Shown here piece after piece: positions 1-5,298 of a stretch of 5,298 nt of DNA. The number at the start of each line of letters is the position of its first letter. Positions within the stretch are counted from its first letter, which is position 1. The notes beneath the pieces are model-generated. The model was not told the DNA's origin. It made no database searches and was given only the letters and a program-made list of their open reading frames with translations. The translations under genes were made by a program, and so were the position numbers. The stretch comes from Alphaproteobacteria bacterium. Lineage in GTDB: Bacteria > Pseudomonadota > Alphaproteobacteria > JAAXGF01. The stretch spans positions 1 to 5,298 of the forward strand of contig JAAXGF010000384.1 of NCBI GenBank assembly GCA_012267605.1, read 5' to 3'.

Positions 1-2
1 GA

Positions 3-326
3 TCAGACCTGGGCAGTTACCATAAATGACAACTTATCGTGTTCTCTTCGAATTTCATCCTCGAGTTCCGTGCGGTGACGTAATTCCCGGCGTGATTCCT
101 GAAGCCGCCGCCAAGCAAACCAAGTACTCGAAAACGCTAAGAAACCCAGTCCAATAATGATTTCGTCAAGTTCCCAGATTTCAAATTCCCTACTCACCGC
201 ATAAACGTGCTCGAACCCATCCAAGAAAAACGAACCGACAAATCCAAATATTACGATCAACGCGAGGATGCCAAGGTCGCGTGCCCAGGAACTCTTCCAA
301 ATTCGCAAACGGTTCTCATCTGACAT
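3..326 (-). CDS. Small two-transmembrane sensor-like protein, no output domain
   Basis: The predicted protein has 107 residues. A charged N-terminus (1-16) precedes a first hydrophobic helix at about 17-36, a short loop at about 37-52 that should face outward, and a second helix at about 53-71. A charged, probably coiled-coil helix follows (about 73-99, starting AWRRLQESRREL). Arginines after helix 2 place this tail in the cytoplasm. The pattern 'WELDEII...FAWRR' followed by a charged helix resembles, from memory, the membrane part of histidine kinases and diguanylate cyclases, but no kinase, GGDEF or other output domain follows. The frame closes with TGA at 3-5, after MVTAQV. I chose ATG at 326. 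A GTG at 431 would add 35 residues that look non-coding and would place an inverted repeat inside the gene. No strong ribosome binding site is seen at either start. It could be a genuine small membrane protein, a gene remnant, or the front of a frameshifted gene continuing outside the window. Confidence 0.55.
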   Translation of the reverse strand: MSDENRLRIWKSSWARDLGILALIVIFGFVGSFFLDGFEHVYAVSREFEIWELDEIIIGLGFLAFSSTWFAWRRLQESRRELRHRTELEDEIRREHDKLSFMVTAQV

Positions 327-371
327 TTCAGCTACTAACCCACGCCACCTACACCGGGCAGGATTGACGTT

Positions 372-409
372 TTTCCAAACGGTGACGTTTGGGAATTCTT
401 GAACTTCCC
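372..409. repeat. Two overlapping inverted repeats upstream of the membrane gene
   Basis: The first repeat has perfect 7-base arms, CCAAACG (375-381) and CGTTTGG (386-392), around GTGA. On plus-strand RNA the loop would be of GNRA type, and the stem can lengthen to 372-395 with one G-U pair. The second repeat pairs GGGAA (391-395) with TTCCC (405-409). The two share bases 391-395, so only one can fold fully at a time. They lie 46-83 bp upstream of the chosen ATG at 326. This could be a protein-binding dyad in the promoter or leader, or an RNA structure. The symmetry is seen; any function is inference. Confidence 0.4.
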
Positions 410-667
410 GGATGCAATGATCATCCGTCACAAAGCAAAACCGACGTCAAAGTCGAGAATTCTAGATTGCAACGAATGCGACAACTCGGGTTGCTGAAAT
501 CGATCCCAGCGCGTCTTCGCAAACGCCGTCGGTGGCTGAGAGAATACGAAGGGAAAGAAATTTGAGACAGAAATCCACGATTTCATACAAGAAGCGCTCA
601 CGAGAAACACGAAACTCGCAGGTAGTAACGAAATATTCTAGAAAGCTAAATATTACCCGCAGTTTCG

Positions 668-881
668 TCGAAGCATTTTCCCACAAGAAAAATCGTACCA
701 CGATAGCCGTTTCGAATGCAAATACAGGTGAGCAAAATCTTTTGGCGGTTCGTCGTGTGTTTTACGCAACCATTAGGATCATTTTCGATATGAATATTAC
801 GAATGACGCATAAGGGTTTTAGCTGTGTAAAAATTTGCAAAACCTTGTTTCCATGTCGAATTCGTCCATTCGAAGCATTTT
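668..881. repeat. 12-base direct repeat pair in the spacer
   Basis: TCGAAGCATTTT occurs at 668-679 and again at 870-881, 202 bases apart in the same orientation. Both copies are preceded by TTCGTC; in the second copy CATTC is inserted before the shared GAAGCATTTT. The entry spans both copies. The similarity could be chance in AT-rich DNA or a trace of duplication. No mobile element lies between them. Confidence 0.35.
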
Positions 882-920
882 GATTTCAGCACGCTGCTGG
901 AATAATTCATTTTCTGTTTT

Positions 921-949
921 CGCAAATCCCGAAGGATTTTCTATTTGCG
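921..949 (-). other. UUCG-loop hairpin with a competing outer stem
   Basis: On the minus strand AAATCC-TTCG-GGATTT (939-924) forms a perfect 6-bp stem closed by C(UUCG)G, a tetraloop known to be unusually stable. An outer 7-base pair of arms, CGCAAAT and ATTTGCG (921-927 and 943-949), uses some of the same bases, so the two stems compete. It lies about 150 bases downstream of the lpd stop on the lpd-sense strand. It could be the 3' end structure of the operon transcript, but only three T residues end the stem and the sequence continues GCG, so it is not a canonical intrinsic terminator. Confidence 0.4.
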
Positions 950-1030
950 CGTTTAGGGAATGTTTTTGCAAAGCCAGGGCCGAACTCTAAGGTACGGAAC
1001 GCATGACATGGCTCGCCGATTCCCGATCCA

Positions 1031-1054
1031 ATGGCCGGTGTGGCACCGGTCCAT
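1031..1054 (-). terminator. Strong GC-rich hairpin after lpd, possible terminator or 3' stabiliser
   Basis: The arms ATGGCCGGTG (1031-1040) and CACCGGTCCAT (1044-1054) pair over 10 base pairs with one bulged base and a 3-base loop. The hairpin begins 40 bases beyond the lpd stop in the direction of transcription. No T-tract follows on the minus strand, so intrinsic termination is doubtful. A 3' end protecting mRNA from exonucleases, or a Rho-dependent end, would fit equally well. The pairing is seen; the role is inference. Confidence 0.35.
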
Positions 1055-1066
1055 GCGGTACGTTTG

Positions 1067-1086
1067 AATTAGGTGAACCTCCAATT
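1067..1086. repeat. Imperfect inverted repeat containing an orphan Shine-Dalgarno-like sequence
   Basis: AATTAGGT-GA-ACCTCCAATT is a near-perfect dyad with a 2-base bulge, starting 8 bases after the lpd stop. On the minus strand it contains GGAGGT (1082-1077), a strong match to a Shine-Dalgarno sequence that could pair with the neighbouring ACCT. No start codon lies at normal spacing: the next ATG, at 1054, is 22 bases away and opens a 33-codon frame of doubtful quality. Confidence 0.35.
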
Positions 1087-1094
1087 TGATGGAA

Positions 1095-2513
1095 TTAAGC
1101 GTGAATGGCCCGTCCATCCACCGCGAGGGCGGCCTCGCGAAGGGCTTCCGAGAGGGTGGGATGAGCGTGGCAGGTGCGGGCGATGTCTTCGGCGGAGCCG
1201 GCGAATTCCATCGCCGTCACCGCCTCGGCGATCATCTCGCCCGCGTCCGGCCCCAGAATATGCACGCCGAGCACCCGGTCGGTTTGGGAATCGGCGAGGA
1301 TCTTCACGAATCCGTCGGTGGTAGCATTAGCACGGCCCCGGCTATTAGCGAGGAAGGCGAATTTTCCGACCTTGTAATCGACGCCTGCGGCTTTTAGCTC
1401 CTCCTCATTTTGCCCCACGGTGGCCGCCTCTGGCCAAGTGTAGACGACCCCAGGGATGGTACCGTAATTCACGTGGCCGGCCTTCCCGGCGATAATCTCC
1501 GCCACGGCAATACCTTCATCCTCCGCTTTATGGGCGAGCATCGGCCCGCGAACGACGTCGCCAATCGCGTACACGCCCTCGACATTGGTGCGGAATTGAT
1601 CATCGACTAATAGGCGCCCTGACTCGTTGACTACGACGCCAATCGCCACCGCACCGAGACCCTCGGTGTGGGGACGACGGCCAATTGACACTAGCACGAC
1701 GTTGGCGTCCACGGTTTCGGTGTCGCCGCCGGTAGCTGGCTCCAGGGTCAGGCGGACACCCTTCTTTCCGCGACCAATAAACTTGGCTCCGGTCACTTTT
1801 GTGTTCAGGCGGAAGTTAATTCCTTGGCGCGTGAGAACGCGTTGCAACTGCTTCGCCAGTTCGCCATCCATCCCCGGAACGATGCGGTCGAGAAATTCGA
1901 CCACGGTCACTTTCGCGCCGAGCCTGCGCCATACCGAACCCAGTTCTAGGCCGATGTAACCGCCGCCGATCACCACCATGGACTGCGGCACCTGGTCAAG
2001 CGACAGAGCGCCAGTGGAGGAAACGATCCGCGCCTCGTCGATCTTGACCCCGGGGAGCGGCGTGACATCCGATCCGGTGGCGATGACTACGTTTGCCGCC
2101 GTAAGCACTATGGTTCCGCCATCATCGAGCGCCACCGTCACTTCGTTCTTTCCGGTCAACGTTCCAGCGCCCCGGAAATGGGCGACCTTGTTCTTGCGAA
2201 ACAGCCCTTCCACCCCAGCGCACAAGTCCGCCACTACCTTGTCCTTGCGCGCCATCATGGCGGCCAAATCAAGCGTTGGGCTGCCGACGTTGACACCGTG
2301 CGCCGCCAGCCCATGGGCAGCCTGTTCAAAGAGCTCCGACGAATGCAGCAATGCTTTCGAGGGGATACAGCCCACGTTGAGGCAGGTGCCGCCCGGACCT
2401 GGACGTTTGTCGACGCACGCCACTTTTTGCCCGAGTTGGGCAGCGCGGATGGCGGCCACGTAACCGCCCGGCCCAGCACCTATAACAACGACGTCAAAAC
2501 TTTCCTGATCCAT
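1095..2513 (-). CDS. lpd: Dihydrolipoyl dehydrogenase (E3 of 2-oxoglutarate dehydrogenase)
   Basis: This 472-residue flavoprotein reoxidises dihydrolipoamide on E2 and transfers electrons through a disulfide and FAD to NAD+. It acts in the cytoplasm. Its length is normal for the family. The N-terminal FAD motif is VVIGAGPGGYVAA (about 8-21), followed by the redox disulfide in GGTCLNVGCIPSK (Cys44 and Cys49). The NAD-binding motif is VVIGGGYIGLELG (about 180-192), and the second FAD motif is GVYAIGDV (about 313-320). The C-terminal dimerisation domain carries the catalytic pair in HPTLSE (His451, Glu456). All key residues are present. The ATG at 2513 directly precedes the FAD fold and has CAGG seven bases upstream (2521-2524). 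It lies 51 bases after sucB, same strand, so it is most likely co-transcribed and dedicated to this complex, although E3 can also serve pyruvate dehydrogenase and other lipoyl complexes. A lipoamide dehydrogenase from another complex is the only real alternative, and the context argues against it. Confidence 0.97.
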   Translation of the reverse strand: MDQESFDVVVIGAGPGGYVAAIRAAQLGQKVACVDKRPGPGGTCLNVGCIPSKALLHSSELFEQAAHGLAAHGVNVGSPTLDLAAMMARKDKVVADLCAGVEGLFRKNKVAHFRGAGTLTGKNEVTVALDDGGTIVLTAANVVIATGSDVTPLPGVKIDEARIVSSTGALSLDQVPQSMVVIGGGYIGLELGSVWRRLGAKVTVVEFLDRIVPGMDGELAKQLQRVLTRQGINFRLNTKVTGAKFIGRGKKGVRLTLEPATGGDTETVDANVVLVSIGRRPHTEGLGAVAIGVVVNESGRLLVDDQFRTNVEGVYAIGDVVRGPMLAHKAEDEGIAVAEIIAGKAGHVNYGTIPGVVYTWPEAATVGQNEEELKAAGVDYKVGKFAFLANSRGRANATTDGFVKILADSQTDRVLGVHILGPDAGEMIAEAVTAMEFAGSAEDIARTCHAHPTLSEALREAALAVDGRAIHA

Positions 2514-2552
2514 TACCTAACCTGATGGACATGGTGTTGGCCTGCTGCCAGT

Positions 2553-2564
2553 CCGACGTGTCGG
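2553..2564 (-). other. Small hairpin directly after the sucB stop codon
   Basis: CCGACACGTCGG follows the sucB TAA immediately on the minus strand. It can form a 4-bp stem with a 4-base loop. A second weak pair, TGGC and GCCA, lies nearby at about 2538-2550. These are short and may be chance; they could slightly affect mRNA stability between sucB and lpd. There is no T-tract, so this is not a terminator. Confidence 0.2.
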
Positions 2565-3803
2565 TTAAACGTCCAGGATCAGACGTTGGGGATCCTCCAG
2601 GCATTCCTTGACTCGAACCAGGAAGCTTACAGCTTCTCGGCCATCGATGATGCGGTGATCGTAGCTCAGCGCCAAATACATCATCGGCCGAGACACAACG
2701 CTGTCGTCGACCACCACTGGACGCTGTTGAATCTTGTGCATGCCGAGGATCGCGGATTGCGGTGGATTGATAATGGGAGTGGATAGTAAGGAGCCGAATA
2801 TCCCGCCGTTGGTGATGGTGAAAGTGCCGCCGGCCAATTCCTCAAGCACCAAATTGCCGTCGCGGGCGCGCTGGGCAAAATCGGCCACTGCGCGTTCGAT
2901 TTCAGCGAAATTCATACGGTCCGCCTCGCGGAGTACCGGTACCACAAGTCCTTGTGGCGAACCGACCGCGATGCCGATGTTGTAATAGTTCTTGTAAACA
3001 ATCTCGTCGCCATCGATCTCGGCGTTCACCGCGGGCAGCTCGCGCAACGCCAGCGTCGCCGCTTTGACGAAAAACGCCATGAACCCTAAGCGAACACCGT
3101 GTTTTTTCTCGAAAACCTCCCGATACTTTTGTCGCGCGGCAATGACATGGGACATGTCCACTTCGTTGAAGGTGGACAGAATGGCGGCCGTATTCTGCGC
3201 CTGTTTCAGGCGCTCTGCGATACGCTGCCGCAACCGCGACATGCGGACGCGCTCCTCCCGCGCCGGGTTCGGCATCGGCGCTTTCGGCAATTCCCGCAGC
3301 GCGGGTTGCGGCGCTTCCGACTTAGTTTCAGGTTTCGGTGGAGCTACGTTCGCCGGGGGTCTTTCCGAGACCGCAGCCAATACGTCGGCTTTGGTCAACC
3401 GACCGTCTTTGCCTGTTCCAACAATTGCCGAAACGTCGAGGCCGTGCTCTCGGACCAGCCTTCGTACCGCGGGCGACAATGATTTGTTGGCCTGTTTCGC
3501 GTCTGTGGATGACGCTTTTTCGGTCGGTTCCGGGTTCACCGGTGGCGTGCCAATGGCGGAGCTACCGTTTTCTTCGATCAATCCAAGCACCGACCCAACC
3601 TCAACATTGGCACCCTCCGCGGCGCGGATTTCGCCAATCGCTCCACCGGCTGGCGCCGGGACTTCCAAGGTTACTTTGTCGGTCTCCAATTCGACGACAG
3701 GCTCGTCCGCAGTGACGGATTCGCCGGCATTCTTGAACCATTTGGCCACTGTGGCTTCGGATATGGATTCGCCGAGCGTCGGTACCACAATTTCAATGCT
3801 CAT
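2565..3803 (-). CDS. sucB: Dihydrolipoyllysine succinyltransferase (E2 of 2-oxoglutarate dehydrogenase)
   Basis: This 412-residue core enzyme takes the succinyl group from E1 on its swinging lipoyl arm and moves it to coenzyme A, giving succinyl-CoA in the TCA cycle. Domains in order: one lipoyl domain (about 2-76) with the modified lysine in ELETDKVTLE (Lys43); a Pro/Ala-rich linker (about 81-107); a peripheral subunit-binding domain (about 109-145, LSPAVRRLVREHGLD to GKDGRLTKADV) that holds E3 or E1; a second Pro/Ala linker (about 147-183); and the catalytic acyltransferase domain to the end, with the active-site motif DHRIIDG (His383, Asp387). One lipoyl domain and this length fit the succinyltransferase type rather than most pyruvate dehydrogenase E2 proteins, and the adjacent sucA supports that choice. 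ATG at 3803 has GAGG five bases upstream (3809-3812), which fixes the start. The gene sits 46 bases after sucA and 51 bases before lpd. Confidence 0.97.
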   Translation of the reverse strand: MSIEIVVPTLGESISEATVAKWFKNAGESVTADEPVVELETDKVTLEVPAPAGGAIGEIRAAEGANVEVGSVLGLIEENGSSAIGTPPVNPEPTEKASSTDAKQANKSLSPAVRRLVREHGLDVSAIVGTGKDGRLTKADVLAAVSERPPANVAPPKPETKSEAPQPALRELPKAPMPNPAREERVRMSRLRQRIAERLKQAQNTAAILSTFNEVDMSHVIAARQKYREVFEKKHGVRLGFMAFFVKAATLALRELPAVNAEIDGDEIVYKNYYNIGIAVGSPQGLVVPVLREADRMNFAEIERAVADFAQRARDGNLVLEELAGGTFTITNGGIFGSLLSTPIINPPQSAILGMHKIQQRPVVVDDSVVSRPMMYLALSYDHRIIDGREAVSFLVRVKECLEDPQRLILDV

Positions 3804-3822
3804 TCTTGCCTCAACATTTATC

Positions 3823-3846
3823 TTCCGCCAGGGACTAGCGGCGGAA
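3823..3846 (-). other. Perfect 7-bp hairpin in the sucA-sucB gap
   Basis: TTCCGCC (3823-3829) and GGCGGAA (3840-3846) form a perfect GC-rich stem around a 10-base loop. On the transcript it starts three bases after the sucA stop and ends ten bases before the sucB GAGG. No T-tract follows, so full termination is unlikely. It could act as an RNase processing or mRNA-stability element that sets the E1 to E2 ratio, or slow ribosome entry at sucB. The symmetry is seen; the role is inference. Confidence 0.45.
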
Positions 3847-3849
3847 ACA

Positions 3850-5298
3850 TTACGACGATAGGGCTTGGTCGACCAATTCCGCTTGCTCCCGGAGGTGCGA
3901 TTTTAGGGCACCGGTGGCGGGAGAGGACGATTCCGGGCGACCGACGTACGCGGGGCGGATACAAGCGCCACCGAGTTTAGTCAATAGAGTTTCCAGGCGT
4001 GGCGCCACGTAGGTCCAGGCCCCCATGTTCTGAGGTTCTTCCTGGGCAAACACGACCTCGGCTTGAGGATAACGCCGTAACTCGTTCGCCAAGGGTTTAT
4101 CCGGAAACGGCGCGATTTCCTCAAGTCGAATCAACGCGATATCTTTGATTTCGCGGCTATCACGCGCCGCCTCTATGTCATAGAAAACTTTGCCGCTGCA
4201 TACCACAACGCGGCGAACCTCGTTGTCCGAACAGACGGCGGTGTCCTCATGAAGAACCCTATGGAAACTGGTTCCCGGCCCCATGTCAGCCAGCTTCGAA
4301 ACGCAGCGCTTGTGACGCAGCAATGACTTCGGCGTCATGATTATCAGGGGTTTGCGGAACTTGCGTCGCAGCTGCCGGCGCAGGATGTGGAAATAGGAAG
4401 CCGGCGTGCTGCAATTCGCAACCTGCATGTTGTCTTGCGCGCACATCTGCAGGTAGCGTTCCAAACGTGCCGAGGAGTGTTCCGGACCTTGCCCTTCATA
4501 ACCGTGGGGTAGAAGCATGACCAGGCCACACATACGCAGCCACTTACTTTCGCCAGGTACGATGAACTGGTCGATGATGACTTGGGCGCCGTTGGCAAAA
4601 TCGCCAAACTGCGCTTCCCAAAGTACCAACGAAGCCGGGTCTGCCAGAGCATAGCCATATTCGAATCCAAGTACCGCTTGTTCGGATAGCATGCTATCGA
4701 CCACTTCGAAGGCCGCTTGTCCGGGCCGGATGTTGTTCAGCGGCACATAACGGTCCTCGGTGATCTGGTCGACCAACACGGAGTGGCGCTGGCTGAAAGT
4801 GCCCCGTCCCGAGTCCTGGCCACTGAGACGCACCGGGTTGTTCTCACAAAGCAAGGAGCCGAAGGCTAGTGCTTCGGCCAGGGCCCAGTCGATACCCTCG
4901 CCGCTTTCGACCAGCTGGCGGCGCGTTTCGAGCTGGCGCGCGAGCTTTCGATGAACATTAAAACCATCCGGCGCTTTTGCGATGGCTAGACCGACCTCCT
5001 TCAATAGTTCGATGGGAACGCCGGTTTCGCCGCGGCGCGGGCCTTCGCTTGGTGCACGTTCGTATTCCGCCCATAGCCCTTCCATCGAGTCGGCCTTGTT
5101 CGGTCGGTAACTCTTGGACGCTTCCAGGTCCTTTTCCAGCCGCCGGTTGAACGTGGTGATCAACGCGTCGGCCTCGCGCGGCGACAGGGTGCCGTCGGCG
5201 ATTAGCCGCTCGGTATAGAGTTGGCGCGTCGTCGGGTGGGAGGCAATCTTGTGGTACATCAGCGGTTGGGTGAACGCCGGCTCGTCGCCCTCGTTGTG
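3850..5298 (-). CDS. sucA: 2-oxoglutarate dehydrogenase E1 component, C-terminal half (partial)
   Basis: E1o decarboxylates 2-oxoglutarate on thiamine diphosphate and succinylates the lipoyl group of SucB, the first step of the complex. The visible part has 482 residues and runs in frame off the window edge. The family is usually about 930-1000 residues, so roughly the first half is missing, including the thiamine diphosphate GDG...N motif. The fragment opens with HNEGDEPAFTQPLMYHKI, a conserved E1o block. DSGRGTFSQRHSVL follows at about fragment residues 162-175, EAQFGDFANGAQ at about 228-239, and PHGYEGQGPEHSSARLERYL at about 264-283. Near the end, FAQEEPQNMGAW and YVGRPESSSPATG are typical of the C-terminal domain. 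No frameshift or lost motif is seen. The GRGTFSQRH form resembles alphaproteobacterial enzymes. The ATG at 5259 is internal, not the start, because conserved sequence continues upstream of it. The gene ends in TAA, 46 bases before sucB, and should be co-transcribed with it. Confidence 0.96.
   Translation of the reverse strand, partial: HNEGDEPAFTQPLMYHKIASHPTTRQLYTERLIADGTLSPREADALITTFNRRLEKDLEASKSYRPNKADSMEGLWAEYERAPSEGPRRGETGVPIELLKEVGLAIAKAPDGFNVHRKLARQLETRRQLVESGEGIDWALAEALAFGSLLCENNPVRLSGQDSGRGTFSQRHSVLVDQITEDRYVPLNNIRPGQAAFEVVDSMLSEQAVLGFEYGYALADPASLVLWEAQFGDFANGAQVIIDQFIVPGESKWLRMCGLVMLLPHGYEGQGPEHSSARLERYLQMCAQDNMQVANCSTPASYFHILRRQLRRKFRKPLIIMTPKSLLRHKRCVSKLADMGPGTSFHRVLHEDTAVCSDNEVRRVVVCSGKVFYDIEAARDSREIKDIALIRLEEIAPFPDKPLANELRRYPQAEVVFAQEEPQNMGAWTYVAPRLETLLTKLGGACIRPAYVGRPESSSPATGALKSHLREQAELVDQALSS

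Larger units (their letters stand above)
432..1094. other. AT-rich intergenic spacer with no convincing gene
   Basis: About 660 bases between lpd and the left-hand gene hold no reading frame I can support. The open frames present, the longest 93 codons on the plus strand at 532-813, encode basic, low-quality peptides without recognisable motifs or ribosome binding sites. A+T content is visibly higher than in the operon, most clearly from about 540 to 970. The stretch contains a 12-base direct repeat (668-679 and 870-881), a UUCG-type hairpin (921-949), and two inverted repeats nearer lpd (1031-1054 and 1067-1086). It could be ordinary spacer, a decayed gene, or the site of an unrecognised small RNA. 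Confidence 0.6.

Noticed and set aside
327..431. N-terminal extension of the membrane gene from GTG at 431
   Set aside because: The 35 added residues do not resemble a signal or domain, and the stretch contains strong inverted repeats better explained as non-coding. ATG at 326 starts a sensible positively charged N-terminus before the first helix.
420..450. A possible promoter, TTGACG (450-445) and GATGAT (425-420) on the minus strand
   Set aside because: The spacing of 19 bases is long and the second hexamer matches only four of six consensus positions, so it is not strong enough to list.
532..813. A 93-codon plus-strand open frame with a GTG start in the AT-rich spacer
   Set aside because: The predicted peptide is basic with no motif or hydrophobic pattern, there is no ribosome binding site before the GTG, and AT-rich composition alone does not account for it as coding. 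A stray open frame is more likely.
953..1054. A 33-codon minus-strand frame after lpd
   Set aside because: Its ATG is 22 bases from the only Shine-Dalgarno-like sequence, and the peptide has no recognisable character. It is kept only as part of a finding, not as a gene.
1978..2463. A 161-codon plus-strand open frame opposite lpd
   Set aside because: It is fully antisense to lpd, which has all catalytic motifs, and shows no motif of its own.
3064..3861. A long plus-strand open frame of 265 codons opposite sucB
   Set aside because: It lies antisense to a well-supported sucB and its predicted sequence is the Ser/Arg/Pro-rich type expected from the opposite strand of a GC-rich gene.

Overview
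The window looks like part of a proteobacterial chromosome, most likely from an alphaproteobacterium. The evidence is an uninterrupted sucA-sucB-lpd cluster, all on the minus strand, encoding the three components of the 2-oxoglutarate dehydrogenase complex. The E1 motif 'DSGRGTFSQRHSVL' and the E2 and E3 sequences look alphaproteobacterial to me, from memory of the families rather than from a search. The genus cannot be named.

Layout, in the direction of minus-strand transcription (high to low coordinates). 5298-3850 is the C-terminal half of sucA (E1o), which enters from outside the window. A 46-bp gap with a perfect 7-bp inverted repeat follows. 3803-2565 is a complete sucB (E2o, lipoylated succinyltransferase). 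After a 51-bp gap, 2513-1095 is a complete lpd (E3, FAD-dependent dihydrolipoyl dehydrogenase). From 1094 down to about 327 there is no convincing gene. This stretch is visibly richer in A+T than the operon and carries several hairpin-capable sequences and a short repeat. At the far left, 326-3, a small two-transmembrane protein ends in a charged helix. It looks like the sensor and linker part of a signalling protein without its output domain.

The three operon genes work as one machine. E1o decarboxylates 2-oxoglutarate on thiamine diphosphate and passes a succinyl group to the lipoyl arm of E2o. E2o moves it to coenzyme A. E3 reoxidises the lipoyl arm and makes NADH. The small gaps and shared direction suggest a single transcript; its promoter lies outside the window.

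No mobile element, CRISPR array, rRNA or tRNA was found, and I see no clear new biological system. The items most worth a second look are the output-less membrane sensor, the overlapping inverted repeats just upstream of it, the hairpin between sucA and sucB, and the structured AT-rich spacer after lpd.
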